The notes beneath the pieces were generated by a model that searched no databases, was not told the DNA's origin, and saw nothing but the letters and a program-made list of their open reading frames with translations. The translations under genes were made by a program, and so were the position numbers. From contig NZ_LOEP01000004.1 of the NCBI RefSeq assembly GCF_001482285.1, positions 1 to 62,853 of the forward strand: a DNA stretch of 62,853 nucleotides, in the 5' to 3' direction. The DNA is from Haloferax sp. Q22. GTDB lineage: Archaea; Halobacteriota; Halobacteria; Halobacteriales; Haloferacaceae. This document shows positions 1 through 9,274 of this stretch, in pieces. How positions within the stretch are numbered: the first letter of the stretch is position 1; every line of letters begins with the position of its first letter.

Positions 1-92
1 CACACTCGTTGCCTCCTCATTCCTTCCGAAAAGTAACACCGATAAGCCGCCGCAGTCATGCGGTTCTTCGCTTAGCTAAAGACGGATGACTC

Positions 93-836
93 GTGGCCTA
101 TGTCAGTTGGTCACTTCTCGGACAGGGCGTCTCACTCGTTGTTTGGTTGCTTGGGGGCAGCCTCGCGCTTCCATTTGGATACTTACTGATGGGTTCGTGC
201 TACCAACTTAGTCAGTTAGCACTCCTCGTTCGAGAGATTCGGACGCGGTGCGATAGACACCCTGATTTAGAGCCATACGCCATCCCGTTTGAACCCACCG
301 TTCCGGTGTGGGTCCTGCCGGAAGAGCGGTTCTATGCAGGTGCATATTGGGACCCATTTGACCATGCAATCGTCCTTTCGACAGGTGCGTTGGAACATCT
401 CGATGATCTCGAAATTGCCGCTCTCATCGCCCATGAAGAGAGCCACTTCGAGCATCGAGGCGCAAAACTACAGTTTATGTTTGCATTTCTACCTGCATTC
501 GCACTCATGGGGAAGAACGTCGTGTACAGCATTTATGACTTCCATGCCCGAGAGTTCACCGCGGATGAGTATGCTGTCCGACGCCTAAACGACGCCACGG
601 GCACCAACCGCGGGGCCGACGTGATGGTTGGACTCCTACAACGGTTTTTCAAAAATGAGACCACAGTATTGGAGGGGTCTGTTCTGACGTTCCTTCCAAC
701 ATTACAGACAACCGCGCTCACCGAAACGGCGCAGGGTGTGGCTGAACGTGCGTTCACCGTGTTTCACGGTCACTTCGCTGGTGCGGTCCATCCATCAAAC
801 CACGAACGGATCTGTGAAGTTCGTCGTCGTGACTAG
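93..836 (+). CDS. M48-family (HtpX-like) membrane metalloprotease
   Basis: Predicted 247 aa zinc metalloprotease. One hydrophobic N-terminal segment (about residues 8-35) is followed by a soluble domain with the zinc motif HEESH at 114-118. The downstream helix REFTADEYA supplies the third ligand Glu (about 154), as in M48/HtpX enzymes. The chosen start is a GTG at 93; no in-frame ATG precedes the hydrophobic segment. It is shorter than full HtpX (about 290 aa) and has a single membrane anchor. It converges tail to tail with a second, larger M48-like gene only 22 bases away. Substrate is unknown; membrane protein quality control or processing of element proteins are both possible. Confidence 0.75.
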   Translation: MAYVSWSLLGQGVSLVVWLLGGSLALPFGYLLMGSCYQLSQLALLVREIRTRCDRHPDLEPYAIPFEPTVPVWVLPEERFYAGAYWDPFDHAIVLSTGALEHLDDLEIAALIAHEESHFEHRGAKLQFMFAFLPAFALMGKNVVYSIYDFHAREFTADEYAVRRLNDATGTNRGADVMVGLLQRFFKNETTVLEGSVLTFLPTLQTTALTETAQGVAERAFTVFHGHFAGAVHPSNHERICEVRRRD

Positions 837-858
837 ACCGTTCTTGAGGAGTAGTCGT

Positions 859-2811
859 TCACTCCTCGAAGAGTGCAGCCAGTCGCTCGTCTTTGTCCAT
901 GTGTGCTGTGTCGACCAAGATAGATCCAAAGTACAGCTTGTACGGGGCTGCTACAAACATTTGGGCGTGTGCACGAAGCAATGCAACCCGACTGGCTGCA
1001 TCCGAAGTGAGACGTTGGTATCTCATCGAGAAACTCTCAGACCCGATGATTCCTGGATGTTGAAGTCCAATCGTATTCGGCGTCGTACGTGCCCGAAGGC
1101 TGTACATTCGTCGGATTGCATGCCGTACTGTTTTTGCGCCAACAACCGCTGCAGCTGCGGCATCCGCGTTTCGCTCGCTTTTTCGGTAGTCGAAGAACGC
1201 AGGTAACGCGTTCGCTCCACCGAGGAATGACGACAGCATCACCGTCGCGTAGCCAAGCCGTCGCTCTCGGATGTGATACAGTTCATGCTGCAACAATGCC
1301 TGTAACTCATCGCGAGAACATTCTGAAACCACGATATCGCTCACGATGATGTAGTTTCGCACACCGAATAGTAGCGACAACGGACGAATATCTGGATAGC
1401 CGTCACAGCTGATCCGACGAACTTGAACGTCGGGCGGAACCAACGACTGGCCAGCGTCGTCCGTAAGTGGTGTTGACCGCGCGAGTACGCGGAGCGCCCG
1501 ATACGGTCGCCCAAGAATCTCTGTAACTGTCCCAACCGCGACGAACACGAACGGCCAAAGCAATCCACTAAGGAATATGAGACTCCCGAGACGTGCTGAC
1601 CCAGGGAACGCCGCAAACGCGTGATCAAGCGTCTCGTACATGCTCGTGAGAAACCCGTGTACTGACGTCGTGAGTTCAGCCGGCAGTATCACAAGAAGTG
1701 GTTGGAGGGTTGACGACGGGAGATAGTACGTCCCCGTAATACCGAAAAGAAGAATCGAGATCGCAACAGCCGTTACTGCATAGATGACGCCCGAGAATAT
1801 AACAAACCCGACAAACGTCCCGAATCGCTGTGTGGCTGACTCAAATGGGGTGAGCCGGTAGTCGTGCAGGACGCTCGTAGTATATCTGCAGTCCCAAACC
1901 CAGAGTCCGAACATGACGAGTGCACACAGAAAAACGAGCGTGAATAGCGGGGTCGCAATCTGAAAGACTGCTTCTCGGACGACTGCTGGAGAGAGTGTCT
2001 CAGGTGCTGCTGTTTGTCCGCCCGTGAGGTCCGAAAGTATCGAGGCTGTCCCACGGCTGGTCTCACCGACTGCGTACGTACTCAGAACCGCCCCAAGCCG
2101 CGCGACATACGTTGCTGCAAGGACCGCTGGAAAAAACAGTAGCGTGGTTCCAAACGATGTTATTGCCATTGAGTACGGAATCGCCATTGGTCGTTTTGCG
2201 AGATCCGGACGAACAAACGGGAGCTCGTCACTCAAATAGAATAACATTAACTGGATACCGACTGCAACGGCACAGAATACGAGTACAGGCCAGTAGTCGG
2301 TAATACTGAGCAGGTGATTGATTACGGTTGCAAGCGCTAACAAGCCCATTACTGAGACGAACCCACTCTTATTTTCGAATACAATCTCGGTACAGACGCT
2401 GACTGGTGCGTCCGTATTATGTTTGCCTTCAAGAAGCACAAGTGCGGCGAGGTAGCCCGGAAGCGACCAAACAGTAGTCAGCAAAAAGGGAGCGAAGACG
2501 ACGAGCGCAACGAATAGCGACTGAATAGATCCGTGTAACCAACGCTCGACACGAACTTCATTCTCGTTAGTTATGGAGAATCGTTCGTTTGGGACGAACC
2601 GATTTTTTGCCACCCACTCTATACGTCCGCTCTCAGACACAACACGTTCATACGCATCGTCAAGTTGGTTCTCGAGTGCAGTTCGGGTGGGGGTCTGCGT
2701 TGCCCATCGTACTTCGTACGCACGGTGTGGCGATGTTACAGACGACCGAATCCACTTGACCCAGCGTGATGTGTCTATTGTGAGCACAAACTCCAACTCT
2801 CGTCCGAGCAA
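859..2811 (-). CDS. Large multi-pass membrane protein with M48-type peptidase domain
   Basis: 650 aa. Residues 90-440 hold about eight hydrophobic segments. A C-terminal peptidase-like domain carries HELYH (about residue 530) and, some 40 residues later, SERNADAAA, which fits the M48 E-x-x-x-D third-ligand helix. The N-terminal 85 residues are soluble and unassigned. The fusion of a long membrane region ahead of the protease is unlike HtpX, where the active site sits between TM pairs. It is convergent with the smaller M48 gene at 93-836 and divergent from the 2901 gene across a short A+T-rich spacer. Function is inferred only from the motif. Confidence 0.7.
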   Translation of the reverse strand: MLGRELEFVLTIDTSRWVKWIRSSVTSPHRAYEVRWATQTPTRTALENQLDDAYERVVSESGRIEWVAKNRFVPNERFSITNENEVRVERWLHGSIQSLFVALVVFAPFLLTTVWSLPGYLAALVLLEGKHNTDAPVSVCTEIVFENKSGFVSVMGLLALATVINHLLSITDYWPVLVFCAVAVGIQLMLFYLSDELPFVRPDLAKRPMAIPYSMAITSFGTTLLFFPAVLAATYVARLGAVLSTYAVGETSRGTASILSDLTGGQTAAPETLSPAVVREAVFQIATPLFTLVFLCALVMFGLWVWDCRYTTSVLHDYRLTPFESATQRFGTFVGFVIFSGVIYAVTAVAISILLFGITGTYYLPSSTLQPLLVILPAELTTSVHGFLTSMYETLDHAFAAFPGSARLGSLIFLSGLLWPFVFVAVGTVTEILGRPYRALRVLARSTPLTDDAGQSLVPPDVQVRRISCDGYPDIRPLSLLFGVRNYIIVSDIVVSECSRDELQALLQHELYHIRERRLGYATVMLSSFLGGANALPAFFDYRKSERNADAAAAAVVGAKTVRHAIRRMYSLRARTTPNTIGLQHPGIIGSESFSMRYQRLTSDAASRVALLRAHAQMFVAAPYKLYFGSILVDTAHMDKDERLAALFEE

Positions 2812-2900
2812 CTATTCTTGATGGGTTTCAAATCATTTGATTGATACGAAACTTGCTCCCAAAGCTATATTCTATTGTGGCGAACGTGTCGACTAGCTGA

Positions 2901-3401
2901 ATGACCGTGTCTCGAAAACAGAGCGCAGATGAATTTGATAAGCCGTGGCCCTTGCAGGAACCACGCGAAGTTCTGAGCAATCGGAAGCTCCGCTTTCCGT
3001 CGATGGCGCAAGAATATCTTGTCGGGTTCGAAGACGGTGTCGCAGTTCACTGGAATTACGATGTGGATTCTGGCTTTGTGTTCGTTTCTCAAGCACCAGC
3101 ATACAAGGAAGGGTATACGTACGCAGACCGGAACGTCGTCGAAGAGCCGATGAGTGAGTGGCCGAAGATTCGTGCACCTGCGGCACTTCCAGTACAAATC
3201 CGCGAGCGGTTCGAAATCGAAGGTACCTACATGGTGTACCTTGCCAGCCCAGAGATGCTTACTGACGAGAATCCGTCGGCATGGGTCCTGTCGTGGTCGC
3301 AGTTTACGTCACTTCTCCCTGGTGCAGGCGGTACTGGCCCTGATGACGTGGGTACAGCGATCTCGAAGAATCCGGGGTTCATGCCATCTTCGCCGTTCTA
3401 G
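2901..3401 (+). CDS. Hypothetical protein, no recognised domain
   Basis: 166 aa, soluble, rich in aromatic residues (Trp, Tyr), with no signal peptide or membrane segment and no cysteine pairs. I do not recognise the family. It lies between the divergent membrane protease gene and the tubulin-like GTPase operon and is transcribed in the direction of the latter, with a 176 nt gap. Codon use is consistent with a real gene and there is a clean ATG. It may belong to the GTPase module, but only position argues for that. Confidence 0.55.
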   Translation: MTVSRKQSADEFDKPWPLQEPREVLSNRKLRFPSMAQEYLVGFEDGVAVHWNYDVDSGFVFVSQAPAYKEGYTYADRNVVEEPMSEWPKIRAPAALPVQIRERFEIEGTYMVYLASPEMLTDENPSAWVLSWSQFTSLLPGAGGTGPDDVGTAISKNPGFMPSSPF

Positions 3402-3577
3402 CGGTCGTTGCTCTTCTCACGGCCTGTTTCTACGAGTAGAAACTGTTCCAGCAGTCGAGACTCATTCTACTGCATGAAAATTGCCAACTTATTGATACAT
3501 GTGCTGCGTTGTTGTGGGTGAGGATGGTGAAGACAGACGGATTGGGTCTGTTGGATCACATCGTCCACTAACCCACC

Positions 3578-6046
3578 ATGACCGAAACGAATGCAGTCAC
3601 GATGCCGGAGCACAACGATGATGCGGCACTTACTGAAACGCCGACGCTCATCGTGTGTGAAGGGGACGGCGGAATTGAAAAAGGAAAAGCAGTTCTCGCG
3701 CTCGCCAAGCGAGAAGGAATCGAAGACCGAGTGAAGATGGTTGCAATCAATTCGGGGTCCGGAAAGTTTGGCGACCTTCCCGATGATGCCGAAACGGTCA
3801 CCTTACGAACGCCAGAGCGGCGCTTCCACGAACATGATAAGAAACAGCGGCACTACCTCAAACCAACGGACATCATCTCAGGAGCCCATGGGAGTGGCCG
3901 CATTCGACGCATCGGACGGTACCACTTCGATAATCCAGAGCGGGTCGGGAGTTACCACGATCAGATTCGTCGGACGATTGTTGAGTTTGTCGAACAGTTC
4001 CAAAACGACCCCGACGTTGACGGGCCAAAAGGCGTGAACATCTTCCAGCTCGTTGGAGCAGGTGGTGGAACTGGTTCTGGCGTCATGCCGCTCATCACCG
4101 GGCTCCTCCATAACATTCTCAACGAACTCGAGAATACGCTCCAACCCGGGTTCGAACACTGGGCGGTCTGTAGCCTTGCGACGACGTCAGACTTCGACGG
4201 TGGGGGGGATGCACCCGACATCCATTGGCGGTTCCCAGCGAACTCACTCGCACTCCTTGACGAACTCCGGGCGATTACTGGGTACGATGACGTCGACTAC
4301 CCACTACGAATTCCGCTGCTGTCGTCTCAAGATCGAACGAACAACCGCCGGTCGGCATATTCCATCGATGAGAACCCCTTCTCTGGGGTGTTCTTGCTCC
4401 GCTACAATCAAGACGAAGCTGAAGACCGTACGTACCGCAAAGGAGTTGGCCGCACGACTGCCCGACTCGTCGTCGAGTGGATGCGGAAAAACCAAGACCC
4501 ATTCGAGGACCTCGAAAACGAGGTAAAGTACCTCACGAATACGTTCTACGAGGTTCGAGGTGCCAGCTTCGAGGTCCCCAACGAGCGTGTTCGAGAACTC
4601 TTGGAGGTGAAAAAGCAGTACCAAACTGCCACCCAAGACGTTGCACGGATTACTGACGAGCAACGTGACATCGAAGCGGCACTCGAACAGCTCGACATCG
4701 CGCTTGATGCGGAGTCACTCATTCGAAGTGGTGATCTTGTCGCTGCGGATCATGATGCTCGCGGGGCTGACGATGAGGGTCGTGTCGCGCCCGAAGTGAT
4801 GGTGACCGCATTCAAGCGTGCTGAGCAAGTCGCCAGTAACCTTTCACCGCGGGCGTCGCGAATCGACGGGATCAAAGACGAACTGAGCGAGTTCCAGGAC
4901 CGTCGGACGTACTCGTTCCATGCGTCGCTAGATGGAGATACTGTCCAACGCGCAATCTTCATGTCTGCCGTCCTTACAGAAGTGAAATCGTCACTTCGGA
5001 GCCACCGCTTCGACACGCTTGTACACGAGTTCGTCGAGCGCCACGATAGCCAGATCCAGAAGGCAGACCCGTCGTTCACGTCGACGGCAGATCCCAAAGC
5101 TCAGTTCCTGCAGACAATTGAGCCAATGCTCACGAACCGTATTCAGGCGCTCTCGTCTGAACTCGACAGTATGGGCCTTACTGGCCGGCTCACAGAGCGA
5201 GAGACGTACACCTCTACCAAAGAGACGATTGAGCAACTTCGGTCGACGCTCACGGAACTTCGGAATGCACTCGATGAGCGTGACCAGATCGCGCAACTCG
5301 CTGAATCGGTCGAGAATGAGCGAGACGCTGCAAATGAAGCACTCGAATCAACGCGAAGCGAACTCGTCGCTGCGAAAGAACACGCCGAAAGCAAACTCAA
5401 CACGAGCCAGCAGCGAAAGCGGGCATCGAAGCATTCTCTTGACCGTCACACGGAGGCCATCCAGAGTTCTCCGCTTGGACGGTTCGTTACCCTGCCAGTC
5501 GCATCAGGGGCTGAGCTGAGCGAATCACGATTCGAGAACAATCCGGGAATCACGGAACTCATCGAAGACGGTGTTCTCGACCGCGAGGTGGTTGTGAACC
5601 GTCTCCAGGAGACACTCTACGATTACGAGGACGGCGTCCTCGGGGCTTGTCTCGAAACGCGTGCGAAGTCACGTGCACCAAGCCAGAGCCGCCCAGTCGT
5701 GTTCTGTACGGAGCCCGCTCGGGAGTTGATCTGGGAGGATGCTCCGTCTGGGACGTCGCCCAAGACGATTGCAAGCGACGAATTCGACAAACAACCAGAG
5801 ACGGTTCTGTGTACTGACGACCACCGTATCGGTCTCCTCGCAGTTCATGGTGAACTTGCACTCGATAACTTCGACCATGGCCAACTCCGAGATTCGCTCC
5901 ACCGTGGCCGGCCCAGTCTCTGGGGAGAGCGCATCGACCTCGCGGACTGCTACGCGTATCCTGAACTGCTGCCAGAAGATCATCCGGTGTCGCTGCAGAG
6001 TCAGGTCGACAATGCCGACCTCCCCAAGTGGGGTGAAGACCGATGA
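3578..6046 (+). CDS. Tubulin/FtsZ-superfamily GTPase with coiled-coil tail (Tubulin_2-like)
   Basis: 822 aa. The N-terminal 320 residues read as a tubulin-fold GTPase. There is a first Gly-rich loop (CEGDGGIEKG, about 27-36), the tubulin signature GAGGGTGSG at 160-168, a loop with GAHGSGRIRRIGR resembling tubulin-like family members, and FPANSLALLDEL, comparable to the FtsZ region that reads the guanine base. About residues 335-400 and 500-630 are long charged helices predicted to be coiled coil, followed by a 190-residue C-terminal domain I do not recognise. FtsZ and CetZ are about 370-400 aa, so this is a different branch. It overlaps the next gene by ATGA and so is translationally coupled to a membrane protein, suggesting a membrane-tethered filament. 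Polymerisation and role are inferred. Confidence 0.75.
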   Translation: MTETNAVTMPEHNDDAALTETPTLIVCEGDGGIEKGKAVLALAKREGIEDRVKMVAINSGSGKFGDLPDDAETVTLRTPERRFHEHDKKQRHYLKPTDIISGAHGSGRIRRIGRYHFDNPERVGSYHDQIRRTIVEFVEQFQNDPDVDGPKGVNIFQLVGAGGGTGSGVMPLITGLLHNILNELENTLQPGFEHWAVCSLATTSDFDGGGDAPDIHWRFPANSLALLDELRAITGYDDVDYPLRIPLLSSQDRTNNRRSAYSIDENPFSGVFLLRYNQDEAEDRTYRKGVGRTTARLVVEWMRKNQDPFEDLENEVKYLTNTFYEVRGASFEVPNERVRELLEVKKQYQTATQDVARITDEQRDIEAALEQLDIALDAESLIRSGDLVAADHDARGADDEGRVAPEVMVTAFKRAEQVASNLSPRASRIDGIKDELSEFQDRRTYSFHASLDGDTVQRAIFMSAVLTEVKSSLRSHRFDTLVHEFVERHDSQIQKADPSFTSTADPKAQFLQTIEPMLTNRIQALSSELDSMGLTGRLTERETYTSTKETIEQLRSTLTELRNALDERDQIAQLAESVENERDAANEALESTRSELVAAKEHAESKLNTSQQRKRASKHSLDRHTEAIQSSPLGRFVTLPVASGAELSESRFENNPGITELIEDGVLDREVVVNRLQETLYDYEDGVLGACLETRAKSRAPSQSRPVVFCTEPARELIWEDAPSGTSPKTIASDEFDKQPETVLCTDDHRIGLLAVHGELALDNFDHGQLRDSLHRGRPSLWGERIDLADCYAYPELLPEDHPVSLQSQVDNADLPKWGEDR

Positions 6047-6843
6047 CTCGAACGCCTATTTGGGTCCTCTCCGTTGCGGCGCTTGTACTCGTTGCTGCAC
6101 TCACCGCACCCGTTGCGGCTGTTGGTTCGAGTAGTCCTGCCGTGCCACTGACTGTCGACACTACCTTCGTGGGAACGAGTGAGACGAGCGAACACGCTGT
6201 CGTCGTAACGGTTATCGTTTCACCGACCGACAAAACCGGTCCAATAAACAATACTGCCATCACGATCAACACCGAGGATACGTCGTTCATTGACCCATCG
6301 AGTATCTCGACGAACGAGACGACGGGAGGTGCACAGGTCCTGCGACAAAATCGGAGTCGACCTACTGCGTTCGAGTTGGACCGAATGGAGCCTGGGGAAC
6401 GTGTTACAATCTCGTTCCGTGTGTACCCGAAAGCAGTACTCCCTGCAGGAGAGACGCTCGCAACAGTCTCCGCACAAACCCAGTTTACCCAGACCCAGCG
6501 TGTCGCGTCTGAAACAACGCCTGTCGTACCCGTTGTGGATCGATCGGATGCGGGGTACGCTGTGACACCGCCAATCTCACCTGTTCAAGCTGGTGGGATC
6601 GGTGCGACAGTCGCTGCTGTCGGTACGTTGGGTATCGCTCTCGTCTACCGGCGACAACGGCGACAGACGCTCTGTGGCCTCCTCCGGTCCGCGCACGAAC
6701 AAGCAGCTAGTAGCGGCACAAAGCGAGCCATCGAAAAAACACTCGCCAAGCTTGGAGGAGATCCACCGTCGTCGACGGCTGACTTCGACACTACGACGCC
6801 CGAAACCTCGGATGAAGAGCCACTCTTCGATTTCGATGAGTGA
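6043..6843 (+). CDS. Exported protein with C-terminal membrane anchor, partner of the tubulin-like GTPase
   Basis: 266 aa. An N-terminal signal peptide (about 1-26, ending near APVAAVG) precedes a Thr/Ser/Val-rich extracellular beta-type domain of about 160 residues. One transmembrane helix (about 185-205) follows, ending in the stop-transfer cluster YRRQRRQ. The remaining 55 residues are a cytoplasmic acidic tail ending LFDFDE. The topology places the tail inside the cell, where it could contact the GTPase encoded immediately upstream with a 4 nt ATGA overlap. The acidic conserved-looking tail is reminiscent of peptides that bind tubulin-fold filaments, but that is speculation. No family name is assigned. 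Confidence 0.65.
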   Translation: MTRTPIWVLSVAALVLVAALTAPVAAVGSSSPAVPLTVDTTFVGTSETSEHAVVVTVIVSPTDKTGPINNTAITINTEDTSFIDPSSISTNETTGGAQVLRQNRSRPTAFELDRMEPGERVTISFRVYPKAVLPAGETLATVSAQTQFTQTQRVASETTPVVPVVDRSDAGYAVTPPISPVQAGGIGATVAAVGTLGIALVYRRQRRQTLCGLLRSAHEQAASSGTKRAIEKTLAKLGGDPPSSTADFDTTTPETSDEEPLFDFDE

Positions 6844-6906
6844 TTGTCTCTCGACGAGAGTTGCACAGCGCCAATGCACACCGTGGCGTCACCACCGGAG
6901 TAGCTA

Positions 6907-7533
6907 ATGCCAGGATACGAACGCCATCTCAGATATGGGTCCGTCGCTCACGTGGTGCTCGTCGTTGGAACGACACTCGCGTATCTGGTTGGGCTGTGGG
7001 ACCTTGGTGTGGTTGCGCTCACCGCCGCAGTATTTCCAGTAACCCTTGTTGGTGCGCTCTTTCCAGATCTTGACCATCCGTCTTCGATCCCATACCGGTG
7101 TGGAAAACGCTACCTACCGGTGTTCATAGCTGTTCTTGTAACGGTGATCGGCCTCCGCTACCGACACCCTATTGCAGTAGCGCTCGTCGACACTAATGCG
7201 CGTGGCGCTGGTGCCTTCGTGAGTGGGTTTTTTGTCGCTTCTGCTGCGTGGGGATCGTGGGAAGGGATACGGACATTGTTTCCGCTGCTTCGGCCACCAC
7301 ATCGGACGATCACGCACCGTCTTTCGACCGGTATTGTCGCCGCGATGTGTGTCGCGACAGCTGTGTGCTTACTCGTTGGCGGTGATGGCACGCTCACCGA
7401 GGGAGAGTTTGTCCTCATTGCAGTCTGTTCGCTTGGGTTCTTTCTTGGGGTTGTGAGTCACCTCGCAGCCGACGGACTACTGAGCGACCGTGGATTCTCA
7501 ATCGTGGCACGTATACAGACGAAGGAAGATTAG
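6907..7533 (+). CDS. DUF457/YdjM-type membrane-bound metal-dependent hydrolase-like protein
   Basis: 208 aa polytopic membrane protein with about five hydrophobic segments. The family motifs are visible: LFPDLDHPSS (about 57-66), a PPHRTITHRL His cluster (about 136-145) and SHLAADGL near the C terminus (about 182-189). These Asp/His residues probably bind metal. It follows the exported protein by 63 nt on the same strand and may be the last gene of the GTPase operon. In this family the biochemical activity is poorly known. Confidence 0.65.
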   Translation: MPGYERHLRYGSVAHVVLVVGTTLAYLVGLWDLGVVALTAAVFPVTLVGALFPDLDHPSSIPYRCGKRYLPVFIAVLVTVIGLRYRHPIAVALVDTNARGAGAFVSGFFVASAAWGSWEGIRTLFPLLRPPHRTITHRLSTGIVAAMCVATAVCLLVGGDGTLTEGEFVLIAVCSLGFFLGVVSHLAADGLLSDRGFSIVARIQTKED

Positions 7534-7592
7534 ATCTCCTCGGATATTTCGCCTGACCCACGTTCCACGCCTGTCTCGGCTAACTGTACTAT

Positions 7593-7618
7593 TTTATCGG
7601 CCCCCTTCGGGTGCGGGG
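7593..7618 (+). promoter_or_regulatory. Shared element promoter/operator, copy 1 (antirestriction gene)
   Basis: TTTAT at 7593-7597, 11 nt, then GGGTGC at 7609-7614 followed by GGGG. The C-run before and G-run after form a dyad (CCCCC-TTC-GGGTGCGGGG). The ATG follows 29 nt after GGGTGC. The TATA-like box is at a suitable distance for a short-leader transcript, so the dyad would sit between TATA box and start site like an operator. Four further copies exist in the window. Confidence 0.6.
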
Positions 7619-7643
7619 CGGCACCTCGCCCTGCTGATTCGAA

Positions 7644-8582
7644 ATGTCACAGCCAGACACAGCCATGCAGACAGCGACGTTCAGCGACGCACCCACCCGT
7701 GCCGACGAGATGCAACTTGCCGTCGAGGAATGGTTAGAAGACCTCCTTGCCGAGATGACCACCGCACACGCAAGCGAGGCGTTCCAGCGGTGGCTTGACG
7801 TCCAGAGCCGGTTTCACGACTACTCAGCGCGGAACAGCCTGCTCATTTCGTTGCAATGTCCGGACGCGACGCACGTCGCAGGCTACCGGACGTGGCAAAC
7901 CGAGTTCGACAGACAGGTCTCGGAAGGTGAGTCGGCGATTTGGATCTGGGCTCCGATCACGGCCAAAGTGTGTCCGGCTTGTGGCGAACCGAAGTCCACC
8001 CACGACGACGACTGCGAGAGCGACGGTGTGCCATACTCGGAGTGGTCGAGTCAACTGCGTTCGTTCAAGCCGGTTCCCGTGTTTGATGTGTCACAGACGA
8101 CGGGCGAGCCGCTGCCGTCGTTGGAGACCGCCACACACGGTGACGCGAGCGACCTCGTTCCCATGCTCTGTGCCGCGGCGGAGTCACTCGGGGTGGACGT
8201 GTCGCTCGTGTCTCCGAGTGAGTGGACCCACGGCGCTGCGCGCGGCGTGTGTGAGTTCCCGCAGGGACACCGACCGAGCGTCGCAGTCAGACAGCGGCCG
8301 AACGAGGCGGATATGGCGACGACGCTCGTCCACGAGTTCGCTCATGGGCTGTTGCATGCAGACCGGACGAGCCTGCCAGAGCGGTCGCTGCGCGAAGTCG
8401 AAGCAGAAGCAGTCGCGTATCTCGTCGGTCGACAGTTCGGGTTGGATGTCAGTAACTCAGCGTTCTACCTCGCTGCCTGGGCGGGCGAGGACGCCGCGTC
8501 GGTTCTCGAACGTCTCAACCGGATTCGGTCGGTGACGGTGTCGATACTTGGGGCGGTTGGTGACTCGGCTGGTCGTCCCTAG
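7644..8582 (+). CDS. ArdC-like antirestriction protein with ImmA/IrrE-type metallopeptidase domain
   Basis: 312 aa. Residues about 25-130 match the ArdC N-terminal ssDNA-binding type domain (WLDVQSRFHDYSARNSLLI, then GYRTWQ). A small zinc-knuckle insertion (CPACG, then C about 11 residues later) is followed by a C-terminal gluzincin domain with HEFAH at about 230-234 and a downstream EVEAEAVAYLV helix giving the third ligand. In plasmids and conjugative elements such proteins protect incoming DNA from host restriction. A first ATG at 7644 and an alternative at 7665 are both possible. It has its own copy of the shared element promoter. Confidence 0.75.
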   Translation: MSQPDTAMQTATFSDAPTRADEMQLAVEEWLEDLLAEMTTAHASEAFQRWLDVQSRFHDYSARNSLLISLQCPDATHVAGYRTWQTEFDRQVSEGESAIWIWAPITAKVCPACGEPKSTHDDDCESDGVPYSEWSSQLRSFKPVPVFDVSQTTGEPLPSLETATHGDASDLVPMLCAAAESLGVDVSLVSPSEWTHGAARGVCEFPQGHRPSVAVRQRPNEADMATTLVHEFAHGLLHADRTSLPERSLREVEAEAVAYLVGRQFGLDVSNSAFYLAAWAGEDAASVLERLNRIRSVTVSILGAVGDSAGRP

Positions 8583-8670
8583 CTCGCTTGCGATTGCGCG
8601 ACAGTCGCCTCTCGTTCAGCGACGACCGAGACGTCGCTGACTCGCTGCCTGTGAGCAATCGCCGAGAGAG

Positions 8671-8698
8671 TTTATCGCCCCCACACAGGGTGCGGGGG
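8671..8698 (+). promoter_or_regulatory. Shared element promoter/operator, copy 2 (SWIM gene)
   Basis: TTTAT at 8671-8675, 12 nt, GGGTGC at 8688-8693, then GGGGG. The flanking C-run pairs with the G-run. ATG at 8724, 30 nt beyond GGGTGC. The architecture is the same as at 7593, 9275, 9601 and 19765. Confidence 0.6.
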
Positions 8699-8723
8699 CT
8701 CACCACGAGCGTTCGCCGTTCCA

Positions 8724-9272
8724 ATGACTCCGAAACGACCACCCACCAGACGGTCCGTAGCGACATCGACCCACCGCGGTCACGACCTCGTCCGTGTGAC
8801 CGAGTGGCTGCCGGGAAGCGAGCCAACTGACTACGCTCTCGAACTCTCCGACGGCGACGGCTATCGAACGCGGTTTTGGCGCTGTCGGAACTGCGGTCAC
8901 GAGCGAAACCGGCGCGACGAGTTCCGCGAACCGTGTCGTTCGACACCCGGCCGCCCGCTCGTGAGCGACGGCGGCTACGCAGTCGAAGACTCGCGGACAT
9001 GGAAAGCACTCATCGAAGCGATGACGGTCCGGTTCGGGACCGTCGGCCCGCGCTACGACGTCGAGTCGTCGAGCGGGAACACCTACGAGGTCGATATCGC
9101 GGCAGGGACGTGTAGCTGCCCGGACCACCAGAAACGCGGTGTCGAGTGCAAGCACCTGAGACGGGTGTTGTTCGAACTCCGGACGCGCATCCTGCCTCAG
9201 CCGGACGGGCGCTTCGCACGGTGTGTGGCGGAGTCGCGACGAGAGACGAGTGCGTTCGAGCAATCGCGGTGA
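8724..9272 (+). CDS. SWIM zinc-finger protein
   Basis: 182 aa. A basic N terminus is followed by a first module containing GHDLVRVTEW and a zinc knuckle FWRCRNCGHERN with a third Cys about 12 residues on. The C-terminal half carries the SWIM signature C-x-C-P-D-H...C-K-H (about 130-145). SWIM domains bind DNA or proteins and are common on haloarchaeal plasmids. The next gene encodes a shortened paralogue of the first module. It is preceded by promoter copy 2, and the stop codon directly abuts promoter copy 3. Confidence 0.75.
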   Translation: MTPKRPPTRRSVATSTHRGHDLVRVTEWLPGSEPTDYALELSDGDGYRTRFWRCRNCGHERNRRDEFREPCRSTPGRPLVSDGGYAVEDSRTWKALIEAMTVRFGTVGPRYDVESSSGNTYEVDIAAGTCSCPDHQKRGVECKHLRRVLFELRTRILPQPDGRFARCVAESRRETSAFEQSR

Positions 9273-9274
9273 GT

